A stretch of 64,000 nucleotides of DNA from Mastigias papua (Eukaryota > Cnidaria > Scyphozoa > Rhizostomeae > Mastigiidae): assembly GCA_964019165.1 (NCBI GenBank), contig OZ025280.1:12146428-12210427 (forward strand), given 5' to 3'. The position numbers were made by a program, and so were the translations under genes. The notes beneath the pieces were generated by a model. It worked only from the letters and a program-made list of their open reading frames with translations, did no database searches and was not told where the DNA came from. Positions 31,481 through 43,329 of this stretch are shown here, piece after piece; within the stretch, counting starts at the first letter, position 1; each line of letters begins with the position of its first letter.

Positions 31481-34400
31481 TTATACACCGTGAAAGATAC
31501 CACAGATGTGCCTATCAAAATGATGGTTGATTCGGGTGCTACAACTGATATTATAGATGAAACCACATTTCAAGACCTTCAACGACATACTAGCCTTAAG
31601 GTGGAGAAATCCAACACACGAATTTTGCCTTACGGTTCCAATACACCTCTGCCACTCCTTGGTAAGTTTACTGCCCGATTAGAAACTAACTCTCGCTACA
31701 CTGTTGCGTCTATACACGTTTGCAAAGGTGGAAATGGCTCATTATTGAGTTTTCAAACAGCCACAGAATTAGGTCTTCTCGACGTACGCGTAAACAAAAT
31801 CACTGTAACAAGCGCTGACATCGAACAATTGGAGTCTCAGTATCCTAAGTTATTCTATGGTGTTGGTGAATTAAAGAATTTTTAATTATAGTTACACATT
31901 GACACCAGTGTTCCCCCCGTTGCACAACCCCCACGACGTATTCCATTCCATTTGAGAAAACAAGTTTCACAAGAGCTCAAACGATTGGAAAAGGATGGAA
32001 TCATAGAAGATGTCAAAGGTCCTACACCCTGGAATTCACCATTAGTTGTTGTTCCAAAGCCCAACGGCAATGTTAGATTGTGCGTTGATATGAGGAGGGC
32101 CAACGAGGCCATTTTGAGAGAAAGGCATTCAAATCCGACAGTTGATGATGTAATCCATGCTTTGAATGGTGCCATGCTGTTTTCGAAATTAGACCTTCGA
32201 TCTGGATACCATCAAATTCTATTACATGATGACAGTCGGTATATCACAGCATTTTCTACACACAGTGGAGTAAAACAAGTCTGGCGGCTCAACTTTGGCA
32301 CAAACGCAGCATCTGAGATATTCCAGCATGTCATCTCTACACGACTACAAGGTATTCCAGGAGTTTTGAATATCAGCGATGATATACTTGTTTATGGCAA
32401 AACCCCCCAAGATCATCACAGGTCATTACAAGCTGTTTTTGAAAGACTTCAAGATCATGGTCTCACATTGAACAAAGACAAATGCCTTTTGTATCAAACA
32501 AAGCTGACATTTTTTGGTTTTGTATTTTCTGCTGACGGTGTGTCACCTGACCCTCAGAAAGTTACTGCAATAAAAAATGCACCACCACCCCGTTCCGTCA
32601 AAGATGTTCGTACCTTCCTTGGAATGGAAACCTATTGCTCGAAGGTTATTCAGAACTTTAGTGATCTCACACAGCCGCTTCGCGACCTCACGAAAAAGAA
32701 CACGCAGTTTACGTGGACCACCAAACATAATCTCGCGTTTACCCGAGTCAAAGACGCGCTAACCAGTGATATCGTTATGGCATATTTTGACAATGAGAAA
32801 ACAACGGAATTAGTGACTGATGCATCGCCTTGGGGACTTTTGGCAATTTTATCCCAATGCACACCAGATAAAGATGATCGCAGGATTGTTGCGTATGTTA
32901 GCAGATGCTTGTCGCCCATTGAAAAGCATTACTCACAAACGGAACGAGAGGCATTAGCAGTCGTGCGGGCAATCGAAAGATTACATATATATTTATATGG
33001 TGCTAAATTCACTCTTTACACGGATTGCAAGCCTATGGAAATGATTCTAGGGAACAGAACTTCGAAAACTTCAGCTAGAATCGAGCCTTGGAATTTGCGG
33101 ATTCAGGATTATGAATTCAACGTCATTTTCACAACAGGGAAGGACAATCCGTCCGATTTTCTATCACGTCATCCCGATACGCAGGATAATAGTGTTGACA
33201 ACTGCTCAGAGGAATACATACACTTCCTATCGAACCATGCAGTTCCGAAAGCAATGACCTTAGACGAAATTAAAACTGCCACAAAGCAAGATCTTACGTT
33301 ACAGAAACTTTGTGAAGTTATTCGCAACGATACGTTGAAATCATTAGAATTGACAAACCTGCAGGCAAATGATGTCCCAAATGAACAACAATCGGATTTC
33401 AGAGCATTTCATTCAATCAGAGCTGAACTAGCTGTCAATGATTCGTCTGATATCATCCTTCGGGGATCATGGATAGTTATTCCAAAATGTCTGCAACAAA
33501 GAGCACTCGATCTCGCTCATGAAGGCCACCAAGGCCTGGTGAAAACCAAACAATTGCTTAGAAAAAAAGTCTTGTTCCCGAACATCGACAAAATCGCTAA
33601 AACGATGATTGACAAATGTTTGCCGTGCCAAGCAAACAGTAAAGCAAATACACCTGAACCATTACAAATGTCAAAGTTGCCTACAAGACCTTGGGATGTA
33701 GTACACATTGATTTTTGCGGTCCATTTCCAACTGGCGAGCTTATTTTAGTTGTTATCGACACATATTCAAAAGTCCCAGAAGTGGATAGTATTCATTCTA
33801 CCTCTGCTCGGGCTACAATTCCGACATTGGATCGTATTTTCGCCACTCATGGAATACCAAGAATTATCAAAAGTGATAATGGACCTCCATTTGATGGCAA
33901 GGACTTAGCCACTTTTATGACTGAAAACGGTATTAAACATGAACGAGTAACACCATTATGGCCACAAGCCAACAGACAGGTTGAAAACTTTAGGAACCCC
34001 ATTACGAAAGCCATTCGTTCTGTGTATTGTGAACAAAGAGATTGGAAAAAGGAAATTTACCAATTCCTTCTAAAGTATCGATCAACCCCACATTGCACCA
34101 CAGGATATTGACCGGCGGAACTTGTATTTTCTCGGAAAATACAGAACAAACTCCCTCACCATGAGGAAAATCCAGCCTCCTCGGACATTTGGCAAACGGT
34201 AGCGGAAATCGATAAAGCGGCGAAGGAAAAAATGAAGGATTATACTGACAAACATCATAATGCAAAAGAAGGAAATATCGAAATTGGAGATACCGTTCTT
34301 GTAATGCAAACGAAAGTTAATAAATTTTCAACTCGCTTTAATCCAACGCTTTATCAACTTATCAGGAGAAAAGGAACTATGTTAACTGCAAAGAGTGTAC

Positions 34401-34582
34401 ACGGTCATTACATTACCAGAAACATCTCATTTTTCAAAAAAGTAAACATAGCATATGAGGATGATGATGATGACGACGATATTTGTAAACAAACGCATGA
34501 AAGAACACTTCCAGAACCTCGTTATCCAAGAAGGACAAGAAGACAAATCGAACGATATGGACAAACTATTTACGGGACTTAA
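31481..34582 (+). pseudogene. pol: Ty3/gypsy Pol: protease, RT, RNase H, integrase
   Basis: In frame with gag throughout. The protease has MMVDSGATTDI. The reverse transcriptase has LDLRSGYHQI and NISDDILVYG at the catalytic loop. RNase H begins near TELVTDASPWG. The integrase has a His-His-Cys-Cys zinc box (HEGHQG; CLPCQAN), Asp in VHIDFCGPF and in IKSDNGPPF, and Glu in NRQVENF. A charged tail ends at 34582. Stops interrupt at 31478 (TAG), 31883 (TAA), 31889 (TAG) and 34109 (TGA), but I see no frameshift. This points to a fairly young copy decayed by point changes only. The ISDD variant of the RT loop is unusual but occurs in some gypsy clades. Confidence 0.88.
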
Positions 34583-34696
34583 AATGGACAGTATTTATGA
34601 GACTGACTATGGACAGAATAACAGACTTCAAATTTTGTTGGCAGAAGGACCTTTTTTTGCATTGGTATGATTTACTATCTGAAAGTAAAGGAGAGA

Positions 34697-34848
34697 TATA
34701 ATGTTATGCTAATTTATTCAGTTTTCATGTCACATGATTATTCATTTTATTGTATAAGCCATTTATTGTTTTGAGAATCAGAGTTGATACATGATTTCAA
34801 GATTAACACACACAGGCGTATTCTATCATAACTGCTGCAAATATTACA
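34697..34848 (+). repeat. 3' LTR of the Ty3/gypsy element
   Basis: A 152-bp match to 30426-30578, preceded by the polypurine tract and followed by the GCATC target duplication. Confidence 0.9.
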
Positions 34849-34878
34849 GCATCTAACACACCAGACACTGAAGCAACC

Positions 34879-35814
34879 TCACACAAATCTTCCTCTGATA
34901 CAGCCAACCCTACAAGTTGAAATACCAGAAGTGTTTTCACTGACCCGTCTAGCTCTGGAAAGCCTGTAATTAAATATTCGTTTTATATTTTCCACGTATT
35001 GTCCACCATAGGGTTTCATTACATGATATCCCAATGGAAAAGCCTCATCTGCAGTAACCACATAAGGACACTTTGTGCTGGTGTTGGACAAATCTATGTC
35101 TTGGGGTAGGGATAACTGTCCATTATAGACGGCACCTTTCATTCCAGACCATTCAAATATCCCTCCATCGCTTGCGCTACCGATAGCTCCTATGTTGACC
35201 ATCAGATATAAATATTGTGCACTGCAAAGGACCATTAAAACAATGCTGAACCAACCATGAAAGTTGACGTACAGCGTTCCAGTATTTGCTGGACATTGAC
35301 ATCTGACATGCTTGCCATTGAGGGCTCCAATGCATAACGGACACTTCCTTTTCTCCCAAAAGTCCTGGGCTACCTCCTTCCACTCCTTTTCTGTTGATGG
35401 ACATTGAACATAGATGGGGGAAAGAGCCTTCCAAATTGAATCGCATGTATCTGGGATTATCTTGTTCACTGTGGAATGGCCTAAGCGGTAGTTGAACGCA
35501 ATTGTTTGATGAGAATCCCCAGTTGCTAGATACCCTAGGGTAACAGCGAGTTGTTCTGCAGGTTGACTTGAGTCATGGTTCAGGTCTGATTTTATGATGA
35601 ATGGTGCAACTACATGTAGCAGGCTTTCGAACACTTCTGGAGACATGCGAAAATACTTGAAGACACTTGTGTGATCTCCGAGCTGCATTTCTCGAATTAG
35701 ATTTGCATAGTCTCCTTGTTGTTTCCGTTTTCGATTAAAAGGGCGAACCCAAAATCGTTTTCTATACTTCACCTGTGTTCTGAGCTGTCTCCTTCTTATC
35801 AGTAGCAATAGCAA
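34879..35814 (-). pseudogene. HARBI1-like PIF/Harbinger transposase, catalytic residue lost
   Basis: A 311-codon open frame. The N-terminus is Arg-rich (KRFWVRPFNRKRKQQ), followed by LGDHTSVFKYFRMSPE and the QLAVTLGYLATGDS helix-turn-helix-like block. The DDE region shows CIGALNGKHVRC, where the family normally has Asp before Gly-Lys-His. Further on are IGSASDGGIF, VTADEAFPLG (second Asp) and SRARRVSENTSGI (Glu). The Asn for Asp change would abolish catalysis. The C-terminus leaves the expected pattern after SENTSGI, about 120 bp from the gypsy element. Its subfamily differs from Harbinger-1/2/3. Confidence 0.8.
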
Positions 35815-35914
35815 AAGTTTTCGTAGAAAGGGCGGCCATGTTGTTGTACAATAATTTGGGTTTGGCGCCTATATCCTCATATAAGAAACCGTGCGAACAA
35901 CCTTTGCACTGAGT

Positions 35915-35997
35915 ATTGAATTCGGAACTGTTCGCAAATCGTGCATCGCAAATCGCATGCGATTTGTGATTTGCAAATGTACTGGAAATGGGCCTTT
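35915..35997. repeat. Palindromic terminal region of the HARBI1-like element
   Basis: GCAAATCGCATGCGATTTG (35948-35966) is a near-perfect palindrome, flanked by further GCAAATC and GATTTGC words in both directions. The stretch ends in TGGAAATGGGCC, after which BEL coding sequence begins. It therefore looks like the right end of the HARBI1-like element inserted in the BEL element. The matching left end was not found. Confidence 0.5.
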
Positions 35998-36270
35998 AGC
36001 AATCAGTGCTTTTCAGAAGCCAAAAGATTTGAGCATCTTGCATCTTTAGATCTTGCTGACGACTTTATCAATGATTCGCCTGTTGATGTTCAAATTGTGA
36101 TTGGTTGTGATGTCTACCATTCTTTCTTCATTGGAAGAACTAGTTACAGAGGCAATGAAAGTCCTACTGCTAGTGAGTCAATTTTAGGATGGGTATTAAG
36201 TGGACCTACTGGATGTGCTGCTCCAAATTGGGGGAGTCATTGTATGGAATCACATGTTTTCAGGTGTTAA
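35998..36270 (+). pseudogene. BEL/Pao Pol fragment: protease end
   Basis: The frame reads NQCFSEAKRFEHLASLDLAD, VQIVIGCDVYHSF, and then SESILGWVLSGP, the conserved end of BEL/Pao protease before the reverse transcriptase. The 5' side is cut by the HARBI1-like element, so gag and the protease active site are missing. It ends in a stop at 36268. Confidence 0.8.
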
Positions 36271-36398
36271 ACACATGAAAATGATGTTTTGAAGCAAGAG
36301 CTTAGTAAGTTTTGGGAAATTGATAAATAGTGGTGATAGAGATTCGGATGTTGTACACAGTTTTCAAAGAGATATTGCTTTTAATGGCAGTAGATATG

Positions 36399-37795
36399 TT
36401 GTAAATTGCCTTTTAAACCAGATCATGAGTTGATACCTGACAATTTTGATGTTTGTAGACATAGATTAAAGTCATTGAAAAGGAAGCTTAATGCGAATGA
36501 AATGTTTGAGAATTATGGTTGTATTTTTGAGGATTATGAGAAGGCTAATATAATTGAAAAGGTGGTAGAGTCCGATGTTGAAAAGGATGCTGGCCAGGTA
36601 CATTATCTGTCTCATAGGCCTGTAGTGAGGGAGGACAAGGAGACTACAAAAATCCGTGCAGTATTTGATGCATCATGTGGGAATAATGGCCCTTCGCTTA
36701 ATGATTGTTTGTACCCTGGTCTAACTATGCTGTCTAAGATATTTGACATTTTAGTCAGATTTAGATTCAATAAGGTGGCTATTTTAGCTGATATAAAGCA
36801 AGCTTTTTAAAATGTAGAAGTTTCAGAGGAACATAGAGATTTCTTGAGATTCCTGTGGTTTGATATGAATTGTGAAGGAGAGCATATTGTTATATATAAA
36901 GTTTTGAGGGTAGTATTTGGTGTCACTAGTAGTCCATGTTTGTTGAATGGAACTGTAAAGAATCATGTGGAGAAATATAAATTTACTGATGAAGAGCTAG
37001 TTGAAAGGTTGAAGGAAGATTTCTATGTTGATGACTTAGTGTCAGGGTCTGATAATGTTGCAAGTGCTAAGATTTTTGTTGACAAAGTCTCAAAGATTAT
37101 GTCTGAGGCTGGATTTGAATTGCGAAAATGGGTGATGAACAACCCTTCCTTGAAACAATTTCTTAACTTAATGAATGGAGATTTTCCTAGATGAATTCTG
37201 GTTGCATTGATTTTCCCCGTTTGAAGGAGGAAAAGCAAGTTTTAGGCTTGGATTGGATGGTTCCGATGATGAATTTGTTTACAATTGTGACAAATGTTTG
37301 ACTAAGTGTGATGGAATGACGTTAACAAAGCGAAATATCTTGAGTGTTGCATCTTCTTTCTATGATCCCTTAGGATGCATCTCTCCAGTAACAGCTCATA
37401 TTACGGTTATTTTCCAGCTCCTCTGTAAGAACAACCTTGAAAGGGATGATGAAGTTTCTGATGATTTACAATTGACTTGGTTTAAACTTTTACATACTTT
37501 AAGAGTTTTGAAGACAGTGAAACTGAAAAGGTATGCTTTTAGTGATGCAGCACCATCCCGTGTTGAGTTGCATAGCTTCTGTGATTCTTCTTTAGAGGTT
37601 TATTATGCAGTTGCTTACTTGAGAATAGTTTCTGATGAAGGCATAGCAGTAACCTTCTTATGTGCAAAGACAAACATCACACCGTTGAAATCTTTGACTA
37701 TTCCTAGACTGGAATTGTTAAGCTGTCTCGTACTATCTACCTTGCTATGGGAGTGTAAACTGGCTTTAAAGAGAAAGGTTAAGATTGATCTATAG
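36399..37795 (+). pseudogene. BEL/Pao reverse transcriptase and RNase H, broken
   Basis: From about 36399 the frame reads a PFKPDHELIPDN start, LSHRPVVREDKETTKIRAVF, NDCLYPG and VAILADIKQAF (first RT Asp). After a TAA at 36808 it continues with FGVTSSPCLLN and DFYVDDLVSG (the YVDD loop). A shift near 37194-37253 precedes the RNase H part with LSVASSFYDPLGCISPVT, LHSFCDSSLEVYYAVAY (catalytic Asp) and IPRLELLSCL. It ends at a stop at 37793. Lesions include two stops and at least one shift. Confidence 0.85.
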
Positions 37796-37825
37796 ACTGT
37801 TAGTATCATGTAGTTCTAGTTGAGC

Positions 37826-38755
37826 GATCCACCTGGAACTTGTCCATAAACTTACTTCTGCTTTATTTATTAATGCTTTCAAACGTTTTGCAGTGAGAAG
37901 AGGCTATCCGAGTATTGTCGTGCATGACAATGCAAAAACATTCAAAGCAACTGGAATGAAACTAGGTTTTGCTACTCATTCTACAGAGAGCAAACCGATA
38001 CTGCCGATGTCTCCATGGTGGGGAGGTTTTTATGAAAGACCTGTTCATTCAGTTAAGTTACCACTGTTAACAGTCGCAGGTAAAGCACTTCTTTTGTTTG
38101 ACGAACTAAATAATTTTATGTGTGAAAATGAAATGTTCATTAATAGTAGGCCTTTAGTTTACAATTCAGAGGATGATGTACATGAGTCGTCAACTCCTTT
38201 CCATTTGATGTACGGAAGAGACATTTATAAATGTGAGAAAGTTGAGCCTATTGATGATAAAATTTCTTGCTTTGACTATAGTAATCATTATAAATGTTTG
38301 GTGAACATTTTGAGTAAGTACTGGAATCGTTCCATTAAAACTTATTTGCAAGAACTACGTCAGCATCATATTTATCGTAAAGAAAAGGCTAAATCGGACA
38401 TTAATTTGTGCAAAGGTGATGTCGTATTGATTATGGACGACAACAAGCTGCAACCGAGAAATAGTTGGAAGAAAGGTATTATTGATGAAGTTATCTATGG
38501 AAAAGACAATCAAGCGTGCGGAGTAAAACTTATTAGTAGTTCAAAACTGGATTACACTCACCATGTTACCGACCGATACAGAAGATAATTCCATTTGAAA
38601 TTGCGAACAAATGTGAGAAAGCAGTTAGTATGGAATCGAAAAGTGAAGATAGCAGTGAGCGGAATGAACTCGAACAAGATCCTACAAAAAGATCTACAAG
38701 AAAAGCTGCGATAGAAGGTGAACAACTAAGACGCTTACGAGAAAAGTATTATTGA
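37826..38755 (+). pseudogene. BEL/Pao integrase core and C-terminus, internally deleted
   Basis: Sequence resumes inside the integrase core at AIHLELVHKLTS, then VVHDNAKTF (second Asp), PWWGGFYERPVHSVK, and NEMFINSRPLVY (Glu region). A LCKGDVVLIMDDN block and the basic C-terminal tail TRKAAIEGEQLRRLREKYY end at TGA 38753. The zinc domain and first catalytic Asp are missing, so a deletion joins RNase H directly to mid-integrase. One shift lies at about 37890. Confidence 0.85.
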
Positions 38756-38920
38756 CTACACAATAATAGAGGGGAGTGAGTATAAACTGAGATATTGCAA
38801 ATGAGTTTTTCATTTATTGTAATGTTTTGTTTGGTTTATGATAAAAGTGGGTGGCGTAGAGACGTTGTACTTTTGTCTCAATATCTATTATCATGCAACG
38901 AAATTGTACACAGTTTTTAC
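38756..38920 (+). repeat. Possible 3' LTR remnant of the BEL/Pao copy
   Basis: A purine-rich tract (AATAGAGGGGAGTG, about 38762-38775) follows the pol stop, as expected just before a 3' LTR. The next roughly 140 bp end where homology to the virus-like segment begins. No second LTR copy is in the window, so this is provisional. Confidence 0.4.
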
Positions 38921-39380
38921 TTTCATTATATATGTACAAGTTTGGAAATTTTTTCTTACAATAACTTTATTCATACAATGGTGCTCGAAATGTAAGTGTA
39001 CTGGTGAATCTTCCCTTGAGATATTATTACCTAATGTATTTGAAAGATTTGTTATCAAAAGTTTAAAATCTGTTGTAGCAGTAAGTGTTCTCTTCCATCT
39101 AAGGAACTCCACAGTGAATAACTCTCCTCTATTTGACACAACCTCAAGAAAATGTGGCTGCGGCAAGACATGGTTGAGCTCAATGAAAGTGCAATTGAAG
39201 TGCAATACTTTGTCTTTCCCCATTAATAACTATGTAATAACTATGTACACAGCATTTCCAGTTTGTATTTAATCCCAGTAATAGCCAGGATACATCCATA
39301 GATGTATTGAATTATTTCATGTTCAGATAATAGATTCGACTCATACTTAAAAAGCACCAGCTGATAACCTTATATATAGT
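38891..39380 (-). pseudogene. Unknown virus-like ORF, copy B
   Basis: The minus frame 39223-38891 reads LHFNCTFIELNHVLPQ, PHFLEVVSNRGELF, VEFLRWKRTLTATTDFKLLI and NTLGNNISRED. Upstream, in the frame used by copy A, is MSRIYYLN. Relative to copy A (6494-6910) one base is missing near 39223. Its 5' end faces the capsid-like gene at 39430 in a divergent arrangement. No family is recognised. Strong protein-level similarity between copies at different loci shows a real former gene. Confidence 0.5.
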
Positions 39381-39485
39381 TTCCATGTTCAGTTAATTGT
39401 TAAAAATGTATTCTAAATAGATGTTATTCCAATAGTAATAAGTAATCAAGAACTCGTTTTCTGCGAAAGCTGACATTTTCAATAA
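38925..39485 (-). repeat. Copy B of the dispersed virus-like segment
   Basis: The reverse complement of this interval matches 6360-6925 almost end to end. It includes the shared intergenic region between the unknown ORF and the divergent capsid-like gene. The match ends at 38925, near the edge of the BEL copy. Confidence 0.75.
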
Positions 39486-39899
39486 TAGATTTTCACCTCG
39501 ACTTAAATTAAGTGGACATTGGGAGGTTGCATTATTTGATATGGCAGTACATAATAATATATCAAGAAAACCAAACCTGAGCAAGAAAGTATTAACCAAG
39601 AGTGACCTTCCTGTATTATCGGAGGAACTAACTTCATGGTCTGATCAGCATATAGTACTATTTATGGTGAGAATTAATTTTGATAGAATGGTGAAACAAT
39701 CATTTGACGGACAGGAAAGAGAGGTTGACTTTTCAGAACTTGATAATGTGGAATCAACCATTAAGCTAAGGAAGGCTTTTAAAGCATTTCAGTATGGTAA
39801 TAATCGAGGGTTTGGTACACAATCATCACCGTTTGATAAATGGAGTTATGAATTATCTTCTAAAAGGCTTCTAGACATGCATGACACTTATATAGGTGT
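39430..39899 (+). pseudogene. Virus-like capsid gene, segment 1 (N-terminal)
   Basis: Open from about 39435, before the in-frame ATG at 39541. It shows NSFSAKADIFNN and then LKLSGHWEVALFDMAV, the opening-strand pattern of Polinton/adintovirus-type capsid (penton or minor capsid) proteins. The frame stays open through SELDNVESTIKLRKAFKAF up to the 8-bp duplication at 39892-39899. There a 6.9-kb element is inserted. Segment 2 begins at 46819 in the same frame. The family assignment rests on this motif and on the C-terminal block in segment 3. Confidence 0.6.
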
Positions 39900-40301
39900 A
39901 TGGTGGCCCATGAGTGCCATCGAGTATCTATTGCAAAATGTTATAAGTGTATGGTGGCCCATGAGTGTCATCGAGTATCTTTTGCAACATGTTATCAATC
40001 ATGACATTCACAACATTAGAACTATGCCTGTTTTGATTTTTGTCCTTGCAGAAATTTAAATTTCACTAGAAAAATACAAAGAAAACAAAGAACAATCTTG
40101 TCAGAAAAATATCGTAAAAACTTTCCACATTTTCTACTACATGTGGTGGCCGATGAGTGCCATTGGACGAGCAAGGCGATCAGTATCCGACGATGCCATT
40201 TTCGTGTCATAAAATCAAATGGAAGATGGATTCTTGGAGAAGAGCTGGCAATTTCAAAAGTGATCTCTGAAAGTATGCAAGGAGAAATCTCAAGTGCTTA
40301 G

Positions 40302-40800
40302 AGATCCTGGACTTTTACAAAAATACCCAACATATTCATGGAGTCTCCGTACACTTGCCAGGCAAGTGAGATATTGTGACATTAAAGATGTAAGGCATGA
40401 CCCAGATTTAGGCCAGGTTGAAGAAGCTATTAGAAAAGAAATGAATGGACTCCTATAATGGCTATATATTATTTGCATCATATATTGTTGTTGTTATACT
40501 TAGTATTGGTAATAGGTTGATTTGTTATTGGTCCTCAATACAGAGATCAGATCATACAATTTCTCCGGATGGCCATGACAAATTGTGTGGATTTCAAAAG
40601 TCTATGTTTCCACTATGTATCTATGGATACATTTAGTGGTAGAATGAATCTACTCTGTATCTGGACTACAAAGTACATGCCAGAACTTGTTGGCAAGTTC
40701 TATTGTGAATATTTGCTCATCAAGGTAAGCAGATATGATTTGGCAGAAAGTGTATGCCCCTTAGACAGTGGCATGCTGAAGAGCTTTTGAGTGGGGCGGG
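40302..40800 (+). pseudogene. Integrase-core (rve-type) transposase fragment
   Basis: The frame 40302-40458 reads YPTYSWSLRTLARQVRYCD and EEAIRKEMNG. About 90 bases later SPDGHDKLCGFQ begins the catalytic core (first Asp region), followed by FPLCIYGY. After a shift it continues with DTFSGRMNLLCIW and KYMPELVGKFYCEYLL. The arrangement resembles an integrase-core transposase family seen repeatedly in cnidarian and other metazoan genomes (from memory). It breaks off before the second Asp and Glu. It may be the former transposase of the surrounding element. Confidence 0.5.
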
Positions 40801-40914
40801 TATGACAAGAGAAATTTACCGACATGGTTGATTGAAGATAGTTAGTCATAACATACAGAGGACAGATTTAGTTTATGTCTTCACCAAAATACTGACACAC
40901 TATTATCATTGAGA

Positions 40915-41025
40915 AGACATTTACTGACAAGGCAAAAACGTACAGACAAGGCACAAAAGTAATGACACGGCACAAAATTACCGACAAGGCACAACATTAC
41001 TAACAAAGTATAGAATTACCAACTG
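40915..41025. repeat. Minisatellite, ACAAGGCACAAAATTACCG-type, about 21 bp
   Basis: About five degenerate units of GACAAGGCACAAAANTANY spaced 20-21 bp. It sits between the integrase-core fragment and Harbinger-2, inside the 6.9-kb element. Confidence 0.8.
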
Positions 41026-41400
41026 CTTCTGCAAAAAGTGGTGGTGAGATCCCAACACCCCCTACTTTGGCATACCCCTGCCCTTAACGTGTAAATATAC
41101 TTATTAGTCAAATACTTTGGAGAGTATTTTCAGAAGTAAAGAATCATTCAAAAAGCATAACAGAACAAAATTACTATAATGGCAGTTCACATTTACGATC
41201 ATAAGTTATAGAAAATCCCTATTAGATTCTGCTCTCAGCCAGGGGACTAGAGTCACACGTCTGGCTGACAGATTAGAATATCAACAGGGTCCATGAAGGT
41301 CTCAAAGACTCAAAAATCATAAATGAAGAGGACTGTATACTTTCAATTTAACACACAAGATGACTAAATATATATATATATATATATGATAGGTATCAAT
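41026..41400. other. Non-coding interior of the 6.9-kb element
   Basis: No gene motif. A short (TA)n tract lies at about 41366-41386. AAT at 41398-41400 is the left target duplication of Harbinger-2. Confidence 0.5.
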
Positions 41401-42513
41401 AGAGAGTTTACGCAACACGACGCGCCTGCTCACGACGAGCCAAAGAAGTCTAGAAACGAGCGCGGTCACGCCATCCTCTCGCAAGCCAGGTCGTCAACAT
41501 CAATTTTGCACCACAGAATTTTTAAGAGCACGTCATCGTGACAACACTGAAGTTTTTTGTGTAAGTAGAACACTCGAAGGAGATATTTTAATGAGATTTC
41601 AATACATTTTTTATTCGTCAATCGAAATTTGTCACTTCGTTCGACTGTTTGAGTCTCAATACTTCATTAATCGTTTAGATTTGTTCATTGTGGTGGTGAA
41701 GCAACATGGCGCAGCAAAGCAGTCAACAAAATACTTGAGAGTTTGTGAACCTTACAGTACTACTACTCTAAATTTCCACCGATTTTGAATGCTTCAAGCA
41801 TAGAGGACAGCAAACATTCTCGGCAGTGTCGTCGTGTACTTCCTGTAGAATACTGATGCCAAGGCCAGCCCTCAGAATCTAGTTTTCGAAACCCGATTAT
41901 TGGTCTTAATGAACTATCATAGTTCAATTGTAAACACCATCTATATACCGATATGTTTGATTTAAAAGTTTTTAGCCGCTAAGAGTACATTAAAGTATCT
42001 GGCAATAGAACGGAAATATTATTACACAAGAACTTCTCAGAATACTGAAGTAACAAGCACTCAATGTCAGAAACTGTGCAATTGTTATCAAATTATTAAT
42101 TTACTTCTAGTTGTGCTTTGAGTTATAAAGCGTTATGATTTATGGGACATTCGTACTGTTTTATGAAACCTTATTTACAATCACCCCATAAATTGCAAAG
42201 ATGCATTCTGTTTCATCACTTGATATCATTGTCCCATATAGATTTGTTTTCAGAGATTACTTGTAGGTTTTCCCTTACAGTTCATCTTATTGATGCATAA
42301 TGCTTTATTTGTCCGCATGTTAGTAGATTTTCATTTCTGTTATTAATTTGTTGTATGTATATTTTGTTTCCATTATTTTGTAATACTTAAGTATGGGTCT
42401 CTGCTCATTATAGATAGCTAGATAGTTAAGCACTTGGTAGAAAGCTGTTAGTAGCTGAGTAAAGAAGTTGTTTTTATTGTGTTTCATCTGATAGTCTGTC
42501 ATACAGGCCAAAA

Positions 42514-43329
42514 ATGATGTGGACAAGTGAGCATGACACTCTTCTGTGCAGAGAGATTCTAGTTGAGGAGCCCTTTCGATTCAAACTGGGTACCCGGGAA
42601 CGTGGAAATTGTTGGGATACAGTTGCCAACACTTTGAATAAAGTTGGCAATCCACGTTTTTGGGTGGACCAGCGAGCAGTGAGGGACAGGTTCTTGAAAT
42701 TGGAAAGGGGCTTTAAAAGAAAAATGGTAGAAGAGGAGCGAGCTAGTGGTATCAGTCCCCCAGAGCCTACAGAGGTAGAAACAGCAATAAGGGAAATTAT
42801 TGAAAGGGGGGAGGAAGCACAAAATGCTGTGGCTAGGGGAGAGGAAAATGCTGTGGAAAAAGAAAGGGAGACAGCATAGTCAGTGAGGAAAAGATCTATG
42901 GAGAGGTTGGCTGAGACAAGAGAGAAAGAGAGTCAAGGGTGTGGAAAGAAAAGAAGGAAAAATGATGGAGATAGGGAAGCACTTGATTGTTTCAGGTGGA
43001 AGTATGATAGGGAATTCAATTTTAAGAGGGAGGAGCTGGAATTGAGAACAAGAGAAATGGAGATGAAGGAACAACAGGAGAGACAGTGGGAGATAACAAA
43101 AAGAGAAACTGACATGAAAGAAAAGGAAATGGAGAGGCAATGGGAGATAAAGAAAAGAGAATTTGAAATGAAAGAAAGGGAATGGGAGGTCAGGTCCAAG
43201 AGAGAGAGTGAAATGATGGCAGTAATGCAGCAACATCTAAAAGAGCAGCAGGACTTGCAAAAGCAAATGCAAGAACAAAATAAGCTTATGCTGGATATTA
43301 TGAACCAATTATTTGATAAGTTTATGTAA
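42514..43329 (+). pseudogene. Myb/SANT-like coiled-coil protein of Harbinger-2, one nonsense codon
   Basis: The Myb/SANT-like domain (MMWTSEHDTLLCREIL; GNCWDTVANTLN; QRAVRDRF) is followed by a Glu/Lys/Arg coiled coil with repeated MEMKEQQERQWE-type units. It ends in a Gln/Met-rich tail. The frame is open except for TAG at 42877-42879, where both other copies have a Glu codon (GAG or equivalent). A single G-to-T change therefore explains the break. An ACAG/GCCAAAAATG junction before the start resembles a 3' splice site. Confidence 0.85.

Larger units (their letters stand above)
30426..34848 (+). mobile_element. Ty3/gypsy LTR retrotransposon, full length
   Basis: The whole element is 4423 bp, with LTRs 30426-30578 and 34697-34848. 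A purine-rich AAGGAGAGA tract lies just before the 3' LTR, and the target duplication GCATC is at 30421-30425 and 34849-34853. All enzymatic domains are present in the usual order with RT and RNase H before integrase. Four in-frame stops make it non-autonomous. Confidence 0.92.

Noticed and set aside
32543..32919. Minus ORFs over the gypsy pol region
   Set aside because: Shadows of the reverse transcriptase frame.
42880..43236. 118-aa and 88-aa minus ORFs rich in Ser/Phe/Leu
   Set aside because: Antisense of the Glu/Lys/Arg coiled coil of the Harbinger-2 Myb-like gene.
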